Source of the DNA: JABDGR01 sp035546135
Lineage (GTDB): Bacteria > Verrucomicrobiota > Verrucomicrobiia > Opitutales > JABDGR01
Length of the DNA: 5,991 nt
Assembly: GCA_035546135.1 (NCBI GenBank)
Contig: DASZWY010000087.1
Coordinates: 1-5,991 of the forward strand
Direction: 5' to 3'
Shown here: piece after piece, positions 1 through 5,991 of the stretch
Layout: each line of letters opens with the position of its first letter
Numbering within the stretch: the first letter of the stretch is position 1
Position numbers and translations under genes: made by a program
The notes under the pieces: model-generated
What the model was told of the DNA's origin: nothing
The model's input: the letters and a program-made list of their open reading frames with translations, nothing else
Databases searched by the model: none

Positions 1-424
1 CATGGGCAAGAACCGCAAACACATGCTCAGCCGCCTGGACAAAATCAAGGACTTCTCGGAGCTGGGCGAATTTTTCGACATGCCGGTCTCGACGTATTCC
101 TCCGGCATGGGCGTGCGCCTCGGTTTTTCCGTGGCGATGGAAACCGAGCCGGAAGTGCTGCTGATTGACGAGGTGCTCGGCGTGGGCGACGTGCGCTTCT
201 CCGCCAAATCCGAACAGGCTTTGCGGGAAAAATTCACCGAGAACCGCACCGTGGTGCTGATTTCCCACGACGCCTCCACCATCAAGAAATTGTGCACCCG
301 GGCGGTGTGGATTGAAAAAGGCCGCACCATCATGGAAGGCAGCGTCGACCAGGTGGCCGACGCCTACTTGCAGGCCGTCAACGCGGAAGACACCAACAAG
401 GTGCACGAACTGCGTCCAGACTGA
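1..424 (+). CDS. ABC-2 polysaccharide exporter ATPase (Wzt/KpsT/TagH type), 3' part only
   Basis: This is the C-terminal part of the nucleotide-binding subunit that powers export of a lipid-linked polysaccharide (O-antigen, capsule or teichoic-acid-like) across the inner membrane. The reading frame is open from base 2, so the gene begins upstream and the Walker A and Q-loop are not visible. Numbering the 140 visible residues, the ABC signature is YSSGM at 32-36, in the TYSSGM..RLGFSVAM form typical of the Wzt/TagH group. Walker B is VLLIDE at 52-57 with catalytic Glu57, the D-loop is VGD at 61-63, and the switch His is H89 in LISHD. Only about 50 residues follow the switch His, so the C-terminal carbohydrate-binding domain found in O9a-type Wzt is absent. 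The permease partner should lie upstream. The next gene starts 29 bases later. The family is certain; the exact substrate cannot be read. Confidence 0.93.
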   Translation, partial: MGKNRKHMLSRLDKIKDFSELGEFFDMPVSTYSSGMGVRLGFSVAMETEPEVLLIDEVLGVGDVRFSAKSEQALREKFTENRTVVLISHDASTIKKLCTRAVWIEKGRTIMEGSVDQVADAYLQAVNAEDTNKVHELRPD

Positions 425-453
425 CCCGCCCTTGCTGCGTCAAACTCCGCTCC

Positions 454-1911
454 ATGCCGCCCCTCCAACCCATGGCTTCCAGCCACTCTGCGCCACTGGC
501 CCCCGACCGATCGGCCTGGCCGCGCATCTCGGTGGTGCTGCCCAATTACAACCACTGCCATTTTCTGAAAATCTCGCTGCCGGCGCTGCTGAGTCAAAGC
601 TACCCGCCCTATGAGATAGTCGTGGTGGACGACGGTTCGAAGGATGACAGTGTCGCCTACATCGAGGCGATGCGCGAAAAACATCCCCTCATCCGGCTCT
701 ACCGACACGAGAAAAACCAGGGCGTGGTGGCCGCTCTCAACACCGGTCTGCGCGAAATCAGCGGCGACGCGGTTTACCTAGCCGGAGCGGATGATGAAGT
801 TTATCCCGGTTTTTTCGAGGAAGCCGCGCGCATGCTGGCCGCCCATCCGGAAGCCGGATTTTTTTGCAGCGATGGCGATATTTTCCATGAACGTGACCAA
901 TTTTTGATCACTCACCGCTTGAATCTCGCCGACCAGCCGACTTTTTTCACCCCGGAAGAATTCCTGCACCGCATCCGCCAACTGTCCAATTTTTATTTTG
1001 AAAGCCATACCATCCTTACCACTCGCAGAGCCTTGGCCGAGGAGGGCGAATTGGACCCTCAACTTGGTTATCGCTCGGATTGGTTTATCAACTGGGTGAG
1101 CGTTGCTCGCCATGGCTGCTGCTACTCACCCCGAACCCTGGCCAAATTTCTTGACCGAGGGACCAATTTTTCAGTGGCTACCGCCAAAAATATTGAGGCA
1201 GAAAAGCGTGTCTGGCGCAATGTCATTGCCAAACTGCGTAGCCCCGCCTATCGGGACGTGCGACCGTACATACTCGACCCGGTGCAATACCGTGGCGATT
1301 CGCGCTTACTCGAAAATCTCCTGGCCATTCTGCTGATTAACCGCGCCAACTGGAAAATGCTGCCCGCGCGCCTGCTCTTCGCTTGGGCGTGTCAATGCCT
1401 CCGCCGCATCCGAGGTTTTTGGCGGAGAAATCTTACCCCTGCCCAAATTCGAGACGACCTGTTTAATTTTACCCGGACTGTGTTCTGGCGGAGCTGCTGG
1501 ATCACCTGCCGGTTGTGTGCGCACATCTCTCCGGCCCGGACTAACTTCCTGCGCATCTCCACGCTGACGATGCTCGGCGCCAAAGTGGATCCGGAGTGCT
1601 GGATTGACCCCAGCGCGCAAATTTGCCGACCGTGGAAATTACGGCTGGGTCACCAGGTTCGCATCGGGGCCCGTGTAAAAATTTTCTCCCACAGCCCGAC
1701 CTTCATCGGAGATGCTACCATCGTTCAGGAAGCCGTCGAGTTGCTCCCCCTGCCTCCGGGCGAAAACTTTGGTTCGGGGCGCGCCCCCATTAATATCGGG
1801 GAACATTGCACCATTGGCGCCTACGCCCGAATATTTGCCGGAAGCAATATACCCTCGCATACTCAGGTGCCTTTCAAGGCGGTCATCACTGGCCAGCCAA
1901 CGTCCCGATAA
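454..1911 (+). CDS. Family 2 glycosyltransferase with C-terminal WcaF-like beta-helix domain (485 aa)
   Basis: This is a GT-A fold inverting glycosyltransferase that would move a sugar from a nucleotide-sugar to a growing glycan on the cytoplasmic membrane face. The GT2 domain spans about residues 24-240: the strand ISVVLPNYNH (25-34), the nucleotide-binding DDGS (59-62), HEKNQG (85-90) and a DXD-like ADDE (112-115). RSDW (207-210) is a plausible site for the catalytic base. A helical, Arg/Trp-rich linker (about 250-365) has no clear membrane span. From about 371 the chain resembles WcaF-like acyltransferases: LGAKVDP, then CRPWKLRLG, then hexapeptide-like turns (IGARVKI, IGDATI, IGEHCTIGAYARI) and an ending like the family's GNPAKVV (here ITGQPTSR). 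The His-Asp pair expected after the first coils is missing, so acyl transfer is doubtful. ATG 472 is an alternative start; neither has a Shine-Dalgarno. The middle is visibly AT-richer than neighbouring genes. The GT2 call is secure; the tail is a motif-based inference. Confidence 0.9.
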   Translation: MPPLQPMASSHSAPLAPDRSAWPRISVVLPNYNHCHFLKISLPALLSQSYPPYEIVVVDDGSKDDSVAYIEAMREKHPLIRLYRHEKNQGVVAALNTGLREISGDAVYLAGADDEVYPGFFEEAARMLAAHPEAGFFCSDGDIFHERDQFLITHRLNLADQPTFFTPEEFLHRIRQLSNFYFESHTILTTRRALAEEGELDPQLGYRSDWFINWVSVARHGCCYSPRTLAKFLDRGTNFSVATAKNIEAEKRVWRNVIAKLRSPAYRDVRPYILDPVQYRGDSRLLENLLAILLINRANWKMLPARLLFAWACQCLRRIRGFWRRNLTPAQIRDDLFNFTRTVFWRSCWITCRLCAHISPARTNFLRISTLTMLGAKVDPECWIDPSAQICRPWKLRLGHQVRIGARVKIFSHSPTFIGDATIVQEAVELLPLPPGENFGSGRAPINIGEHCTIGAYARIFAGSNIPSHTQVPFKAVITGQPTSR

Positions 1912-1940
1912 GGCAGGTCCAGAGAAATTATTTATTCACC

Positions 1941-2642
1941 ATGACCACAAAATCTTCACCTAAAACCCGTGAGTCACAATATCAGGTTCTGCTCCAAAAA
2001 CAGAACGAGGAAGGCCTCGCCCGCCTTGGGCTGATGTCGAGCCAGGTGTATCTGGACGACCCGCGCCGGCTTACCTTCTTGCTGTCGCGCTACAAATTCG
2101 TCTCGAAAATGTTCAGCGGCCTGCACCGCGTGCTTGAAGTCGGCTGCGCGGACGCCTTTGGGACGCGCCTCGTCCGCCAGGAGGTGCCGGAGGTGGTCGC
2201 GGTGGACTTCGACCCGATTTTCATCCAAGACGCTCAAGCGCGCCAGGATAAGAAAATGTCCATCGAATTCCGTGTGCATGACCTACTCAAGGGTCCGGTG
2301 GAAAAAGGCGGCTTTGACGGCGTCTACTGCTGCGATGTGATTGAGCACATTTTGCCTAAGGACGAAAATGTCTTTGTGCGCAACCTCACGCGGTGCCTGA
2401 AGCCCCACGGCGTGCTGATTGTCGGCTCGCCGTCGCTGGAGTCGCAAATTTACGCCTCGGCGCAAAGCAAGGCGGGGCACGTGAATTGCAAGCGGGGACC
2501 GGAACTGAAGGCGCTGATGCAAAAACACTTTCACAACGTCTTCATCTTTTCGATGAACGACGAGGTGGTGCACACCGGCTTCCAGCCGATGGCGCACTAC
2601 CTGTTCGCGCTGTGCTGCGCGCCGCGCTCACGCGCCCGCTGA
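1941..2642 (+). CDS. Class I SAM-dependent methyltransferase (233 aa)
   Basis: This soluble Rossmann-fold methyltransferase probably methylates a sugar or chain end of the glycan made by the neighbouring transferases; the acceptor cannot be read from sequence. Motif I is VLEVGCADAFG (64-74), where the usual G.G is replaced by GCADAFG. The acidic end of strand 2 is VDFDP (88-92), the motif II region is HDLL (113-116), followed by CDVIEHI (131-137, the common D.IEH form) and LKPHGVLIVGSPS (153-165). The length suits a single-domain enzyme. The frame stays open upstream to 1806, but that part lies inside the previous gene and looks non-coding, whereas ATG 1941 begins just before a normal N-terminus in a 29-base spacer. 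No Shine-Dalgarno is seen; the spacer is AT-rich. Its stop TGA shares one base with the ATG of the next gene (TGATG), pointing to translational coupling. Confidence 0.9.
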   Translation: MTTKSSPKTRESQYQVLLQKQNEEGLARLGLMSSQVYLDDPRRLTFLLSRYKFVSKMFSGLHRVLEVGCADAFGTRLVRQEVPEVVAVDFDPIFIQDAQARQDKKMSIEFRVHDLLKGPVEKGGFDGVYCCDVIEHILPKDENVFVRNLTRCLKPHGVLIVGSPSLESQIYASAQSKAGHVNCKRGPELKALMQKHFHNVFIFSMNDEVVHTGFQPMAHYLFALCCAPRSRAR

Positions 2643-3811
2643 TGCCGGACTCGCCCACGCTGTCGGTCGTCCTCACGAATTTTAATCATGGGAAATTGCT
2701 GCGGCGCTCCCTGCCGGCGCTGGCGGCGCAAACTTGGCCGCCCTTGGAATGGATTCTCATTGATGATGCCTCAACGGATGACAGCGTGGGGCAATTGGCG
2801 GAATTTGCCCGAGCCTGTCCGAAGGCCACAGTCATCCGGCACGAAAAAAACCAGGGCATCATCGCCTCCCTTGACGAAGGCCTGCGCCGCGCCCGCGGCG
2901 ATTATGTTTATTTCGCGGCGGCGGATGACGTGACGCTGCCGGATTTGTTTGCACGGCTGCTGGCGGCGGTGGCGGCGCATCCGGGGGCCGGCGTGGCCTT
3001 GGCGGATTTTTTTCTGTTTGATGAGAAGGGCGCCATCCAGCGGCGCTACGTGAGCCAGTCCTGCCGCGCTGCGTTTCTTTCGGAATCGGACTTTGGTGAC
3101 CTGTTGCTGAGCGGGGCGCATTTTGATTACCCGCCCAGCGGCGCAATTGTTCATCGGGAGACGCTGTTAAATTGCGGCGGTCATGATGCGCGGGCAGGGT
3201 GGATGACCGACTGGTGGTCGAATCTGCGCGTGGGCCTACAGCGCGGCGTTTGTTTTGTGCCCGAGCCGCTGGCAGGTTTTCGCGTTACCGCCGACAGCTT
3301 CAGCGGGGCTGGAACCAAAAAAGCGCCCGATGCCGCCGGGCTCTGGAACCTGGCGCGCGAACAAAATGCTGATGCCCGCGCGCAGGAAACCTTCTGGATC
3401 GCGGTGATGGCGGCTCTGCCTGCGGCGGTGCGCCTGACCATGTGGCGGGAAATTTACCGGCGCCCCGGTTGCTGGCCGTGGGCGCTGCGGCATGGCTGGA
3501 AACTGCGGGCATGGCCGACGCTGCGGCCATGGCTGTGGCCGGCGGTGCAATTTGTGGTTCGGTTTGGACCGTCTCCACTGTACGTTGCCGCGCTGAAAAC
3601 ATTTGGGGCAAAAATTGCGGACGACGCCAAAATCGGCCGCCGTGTTTTGGTGAACCGTCCCTGGCGGCTGCGGGTGGACCAAGGCGCCGCGATTGCAGCC
3701 GGAGCGAAAATTTTCGCCGACCGGACCGTTGTGGTTGGCGCGAAGCCTTCGGACGCCGCCCAACGCGCCTTGGAGAAAATTCTCGAATGGCCCGCAAATG
3801 CCGCCGGATGA
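2642..3811 (+). CDS. Family 2 glycosyltransferase, paralogue of the 454-1911 gene, with truncated C-terminal tail (389 aa)
   Basis: This second GT-A inverting glycosyltransferase is clearly a duplicate of the first. The two share the pattern SVVL.N.NH...L..SLPAL..Q..PP near the N-terminus and HEKNQG further on. Key sites are DDAS (41-44), HEKNQG (67-72), DXD-like AADD (93-96) and TDWW (189-192), which matches RSDW in the paralogue. ATG 2642 is chosen because it overlaps the upstream stop as TGATG and leaves six residues before the first GT2 strand; the frame is open further upstream, but only inside the methyltransferase gene. After about residue 265 comes a Trp/Arg-rich stretch (277-300) containing an 18-base tandem triplication, which may be an amphipathic membrane-contacting helix. 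Residues 318-366 align with the start of the WcaF-like tail of the paralogue (FGAKI, NRPWRLRV, AKIF), then the chain ends without the later coils. Its stop overlaps the next start by four bases. Confidence 0.9.
   Translation: MPDSPTLSVVLTNFNHGKLLRRSLPALAAQTWPPLEWILIDDASTDDSVGQLAEFARACPKATVIRHEKNQGIIASLDEGLRRARGDYVYFAAADDVTLPDLFARLLAAVAAHPGAGVALADFFLFDEKGAIQRRYVSQSCRAAFLSESDFGDLLLSGAHFDYPPSGAIVHRETLLNCGGHDARAGWMTDWWSNLRVGLQRGVCFVPEPLAGFRVTADSFSGAGTKKAPDAAGLWNLAREQNADARAQETFWIAVMAALPAAVRLTMWREIYRRPGCWPWALRHGWKLRAWPTLRPWLWPAVQFVVRFGPSPLYVAALKTFGAKIADDAKIGRRVLVNRPWRLRVDQGAAIAAGAKIFADRTVVVGAKPSDAAQRALEKILEWPANAAG
3485..3538 (+). repeat. Three head-to-tail imperfect 18-base units inside the second GT2 gene
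   Basis: Three contiguous 18-base units start at 3485, 3503 and 3521. Each opens with ctgcgg and carries an atgg core, slightly shifted in the first unit. They are in frame and encode LRHGWK, LRAWPT and LRPWLW, a Leu-Arg-x-Trp-like series in the linker between the GT domain and the tail (residues 282-299). Slippage or unequal crossover is a likely origin. The units are diverged, so this could also be convergence on a Trp/Arg-rich helix with biased codons. Confidence 0.55.
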
Positions 3812-4635
3812 AAGTCAGCTGTATCATCCCCAGCTACCGCCAGGCGGCGTATTTGCGCGCCTGCCTCGACAGCATTGCGGCGCAAAATCTCGCGACGGGT
3901 GAATTTGAAGTGAGGGTTTACGACGGCGGCAGTGACGACGGCACCACGGAAATCCTCGCCGGCCATCCGCTGCATCCCTGGTGGGTTTCCGAGCGCGACG
4001 CGGGCCAGGGGGCGGCGGTGAACCGCGGCTTGCGCGAATCGCGCGGCGAAATCATCGCGTGGATAAATTCCGACGATTATTACCTGCCGGAAGCACTGCC
4101 GGCGGTCCTCGAAGCATTCGCAGCGAACCCAACGGTGGAGGTGATTTACGGCAACGCGCGCAACGTGGACGAAGCCGGCCGCGACCGCGGGCCGCATCCG
4201 GTCGAGCCGTGGTCGTATGCGGCGCTGGCCGACCGGTGCTTTTTGTGCCAGCCGGCGGTGTTTTTTCGCCGAAGCGTGGTGGAGAAAGCGGGCTGTCTCG
4301 ACGAATCATTGAAGCTAGCGCTGGATTACGAGTATTGGCTGCGGCTTGGAAAAACCCGCGCGTTTCTCCATTTGCCGCGCGATTTGGCCGCCAACCGCGT
4401 GCATGCCGCAAGCAAAACCAGCCGCCTGCCCGTTCAAGGCCGTCGCGAGGCCCTGCTCGTCTCGCACCGCCACACCGGCCGATGGTCGGCCGCATGGCTG
4501 GGTTCGCTGGCCTCGCGCACGAGCGAAAATTTTTGGGCGCAGCTAGGACTGCATTCCTCCGCCCTGACCTGGCTCGGCAAACAGCTCCTCCTGCCCGTTT
4601 ACCGATTGCGTTTGCGGCGGAGTGGCCATCCTTAA
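3808..4635 (+). CDS. Family 2 glycosyltransferase, WfgS-like (275 aa)
   Basis: This third GT-A fold glycosyltransferase is of a different subgroup from the previous two and resembles the WfgS-like O-antigen transferases. Visible sites are the first strand VSCIIPSYRQ (3-12), DGGS (39-42, in place of DDGS), SERDAGQGAAVNRGL (61-75), the metal-binding INSDDYYLP (86-94), CQPAVFFRR (147-155, typical of this subgroup) and LDYEYWLRLG (172-181, expected around the acceptor and catalytic base). The C-terminal 60 residues are basic and Trp/Leu-rich, suggesting peripheral membrane contact; there is no beta-helix tail. ATG 3808 is chosen because it overlaps the upstream TGA as ATGA and places the first strand at residue 3. 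ATG 3787 in the same frame would add seven residues (MARKCRR) and is less likely. It is followed 15 bases later by the oxidase gene. The donor and acceptor sugars are unknown. Confidence 0.92.
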   Translation: MKVSCIIPSYRQAAYLRACLDSIAAQNLATGEFEVRVYDGGSDDGTTEILAGHPLHPWWVSERDAGQGAAVNRGLRESRGEIIAWINSDDYYLPEALPAVLEAFAANPTVEVIYGNARNVDEAGRDRGPHPVEPWSYAALADRCFLCQPAVFFRRSVVEKAGCLDESLKLALDYEYWLRLGKTRAFLHLPRDLAANRVHAASKTSRLPVQGRREALLVSHRHTGRWSAAWLGSLASRTSENFWAQLGLHSSALTWLGKQLLLPVYRLRLRRSGHP

Positions 4636-4650
4636 GCGATTATTCCTTCG

Positions 4651-5841
4651 ATGACACACGATGTCGTGGTGGTTGGCGGCGGCTTGGTGGGGCTGGGCAC
4701 GGCCTGGCAGCTTTTGCGCGCCCGACCGGGGTTGTGCCTGGCGGTGCTGGAAAAAGAATCTGGCTGGGCCCGGCACCAAAGCGGCCACAACAGCGGCGTG
4801 CTGCACGCGGGATTGTATTATAAGCCCGGCTCGGAAAAAGCGCGGCTCAGTGTGCGCGGCTTGCAGGAGATGGTTGCGTTTTGCCGCGAATATGGCGTCG
4901 CCTACGAAACCTGCGGCAAAATCGTCGTCGCCACTTCCGAGACGGAATTGCCGCGGCTCGAACTGCTCTGGCAGCGCGGCCAAGCCAATGGGCTCGCGGG
5001 TTTGCGCAAACTGAACGCGGAGCAAATCCGTGAAATCGAGCCGCACGCCGCGGGACTTGCGGCGATTCACGTGCCCCAGGAAGGCATCGTGGATTATCCC
5101 GCGGTGGCGGCGAAGCTCGCGGAATTATGCGCCGCGCAGGGCGCCGAAATGCGGCTGAATACGCGCGTGCAGGCCATGCGGCGCAGCGCCGGCGGCTGGA
5201 TGCTCGAAACCAACGCCGGCGAAATCACGGCGAAATTCGTCGTCACCTGCGGCGGGCTGCATTCCGACCGGCTGGTGCGCGCGGCGGGCCTCCAGCCCAA
5301 GGTGAAAATCGTCCCGTTTCGCGGCGAGTATTATCTGCTCAAGCCGGAACGGCAGCGCCTCGTGCGAAATTTGATTTACCCGGTGCCCGACCCGCAATTT
5401 CCCTTTCTCGGCGTGCATTTTACGCGGATGATTCACGGCGGCATCGAAGCCGGGCCCAACGCGGTGCTGGCGCTGGCGCGCGAGGGGTACCGCTGGACGG
5501 ACATCCACCCCGGCGACGCCGCCGAGTCGCTCACCTACCCCGGGCTGTGGCGCTTTTTGAAAAAATACCCGTCGATGTGCGGATATGAAGTGCGGCGCTC
5601 GCTCTCGCGCGCGGAATTTTGCCGCTCGCTGCAAAAGCTGGTGCCAGAAATCCGGAGCGAGGATTTGCTGCCCGGGGGCGCGGGCGTGCGCGCGCAGGCG
5701 ATGACGCGCGATGGCGCGCTGGTGGAGGACTTCGCGTTCGAGCAGGCGCCCGGGATTTTGCACGTCGTCAATGCGCCCTCGCCGGCGGCCACGGCCAGCC
5801 TCGCCATCGGCGCGGCCATCGCCGCCCAAGTGCCGGCGTGA
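4651..5841 (+). CDS. lhgO: L-2-hydroxyglutarate oxidase/dehydrogenase family FAD oxidoreductase (LhgO-like, 396 aa)
   Basis: This DAO-fold flavoenzyme matches the LhgO/L2HGDH family, which oxidises L-2-hydroxyglutarate to 2-oxoglutarate and passes electrons to oxygen or the quinone pool. The FAD dinucleotide motif is VVVVGGGLVGLG (5-16), with the ribose-binding acidic residue E34 in VLEKE. The family hallmark HNSGVLHAGLYYKPGS lies at 46-61. Further conserved blocks are FRGEYY (223-228), YPVPDP..PFLGVHFT (243-258), GAGVRAQAM (343-351) and the C-terminal FAD-contacting NAPSPAATAS (374-383). The length is close to, but a little shorter than, the E. coli protein (about 420). It lies 15 bases behind the last glycosyltransferase, so it is probably on the same transcript. 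Base composition is very GC-rich. Family membership is strong; whether the substrate here is L-2-hydroxyglutarate or a related 2-hydroxy acid of the glycan pathway cannot be decided. The stop directly abuts the stop of a convergent gene. Confidence 0.93.
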   Translation: MTHDVVVVGGGLVGLGTAWQLLRARPGLCLAVLEKESGWARHQSGHNSGVLHAGLYYKPGSEKARLSVRGLQEMVAFCREYGVAYETCGKIVVATSETELPRLELLWQRGQANGLAGLRKLNAEQIREIEPHAAGLAAIHVPQEGIVDYPAVAAKLAELCAAQGAEMRLNTRVQAMRRSAGGWMLETNAGEITAKFVVTCGGLHSDRLVRAAGLQPKVKIVPFRGEYYLLKPERQRLVRNLIYPVPDPQFPFLGVHFTRMIHGGIEAGPNAVLALAREGYRWTDIHPGDAAESLTYPGLWRFLKKYPSMCGYEVRRSLSRAEFCRSLQKLVPEIRSEDLLPGGAGVRAQAMTRDGALVEDFAFEQAPGILHVVNAPSPAATASLAIGAAIAAQVPA

Positions 5842-5991
5842 TTATTTCGCCTTCACGGGCTTGAACCAGATCGCCGCGAGCGTCGGCATCACGAGCAGGT
5901 TCAGCGCCGTCGAAGTGATGAGGCCGCCGAGGATGACGATGGCCATCGGCCCCTCAATTTCGCGGCCGGCCTCGCCGCTGCCGAGCGCCAG
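5842..5991 (-). CDS. RND efflux permease, C-terminal 49 residues only
   Basis: Reading the minus strand from the window edge gives 49 residues followed by TAA (complement of 5842-5844). The piece contains GREIEGPMAIVILGGLI, then TSTALNLLVMPTLA and a short basic tail FKPVKAK. This is the last transmembrane helix and end of an inner-membrane RND pump; the GPMA.VILGGL.TST.LNLLV.PTL pattern is most like the CusA/CzcA heavy-metal branch, although the HAE group shares parts of it. It works with a periplasmic adaptor and an outer-membrane channel, which are outside the window. The gene is convergent with the polysaccharide string and functionally unrelated as far as can be seen. The rest of the gene (about 1,000 codons in this family) lies to the right. 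Confidence 0.88.
   Translation of the reverse strand: MALGSGEAGREIEGPMAIVILGGLITSTALNLLVMPTLAAIWFKPVKAK

Noticed and set aside
859..865. Run of seven T (and a run of seven A at 2844-2850) as possible phase-variation slippage sites
   Set aside because: The runs are short, both reading frames are intact, and such runs arise readily from Phe and Lys codons in these genes.
1806..1940. Upstream extension of the methyltransferase frame by 45 codons
   Set aside because: It lies mostly inside the preceding GT2 gene in another frame and encodes atypical sequence; ATG 1941 gives a normal N-terminus.
1912..1940. AT-rich spacer as an internal promoter before the methyltransferase
   Set aside because: It is only 29 bases long, with no paired -35 and -10 elements that I can defend.
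3454..4197. Long minus-strand open frame (247 codons) across the second and third GT2 genes
   Set aside because: It spans the junction of two well-supported genes, its translation is rich in Arg/Ala/His with no recognisable motif, and long antisense frames are expected in GC-rich coding DNA.
3981..4823. Plus-strand 280-codon open frame overlapping the third GT2 and the oxidase start
   Set aside because: It is out of frame with both real genes, is Arg/Pro/Gly-rich, and has no motif; it is a frame shadow.
5125..5829. Minus-strand open frame (234 codons) opposite the oxidase gene
   Set aside because: It lies wholly antisense to a gene with clear family motifs, and its product is Arg/His/Gly-rich low-complexity sequence without a domain.

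Overview
The window reads as one tightly packed plus-strand gene string for making and exporting a surface polysaccharide, followed by an L-2-hydroxyglutarate oxidase-type gene and, on the opposite strand, the tail of an unrelated efflux pump gene. The DNA is a GC-rich bacterial sequence. No recognisable Shine-Dalgarno sequence precedes any of the five starts inside the window. Together with the style of the proteins this is compatible with the Verrucomicrobia/PVC group or a similar environmental Gram-negative lineage, but no taxonomic marker is present, so this is only a guess. An RND pump implies a Gram-negative envelope.

Layout: (1) 1-424, C-terminal part of the ATPase of an ABC-2 polysaccharide exporter (Wzt/KpsT/TagH type); its Walker A half lies upstream of the window. 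(2) 454-1911, a family 2 glycosyltransferase with an unusual C-terminal extension resembling a worn left-handed beta-helix acyltransferase (WcaF-like). (3) 1941-2642, a class I SAM methyltransferase. (4) 2642-3811, a second GT2, clearly paralogous to the first, with a shorter remnant of the same C-terminal extension. (5) 3808-4635, a third GT2 of the WfgS-like type without an extension. (6) 4651-5841, an LhgO/DAO-family FAD oxidoreductase. (7) 5842-5991, minus strand, the last 49 codons of an RND efflux permease.

The five plus-strand junctions are +29, +29, -1, -4 and +15 bases, which argues for a single transcript with translational coupling at TGATG (2640-2644) and ATGA (3808-3811). The inferred division of labour is that the glycosyltransferases build a glycan on the cytoplasmic face of the inner membrane, the methyltransferase decorates a sugar or a chain end, and the ABC transporter moves the lipid-linked product out. 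The role of the oxidase in this setting is open; it may simply be a downstream passenger.

The most unusual feature is the pair of GT2 proteins with matching, differently decayed hexapeptide-like tails on either side of the methyltransferase gene. There are no intergenic stretches over 30 bases, and no RNA genes, CRISPR arrays or mobile elements that I can see.
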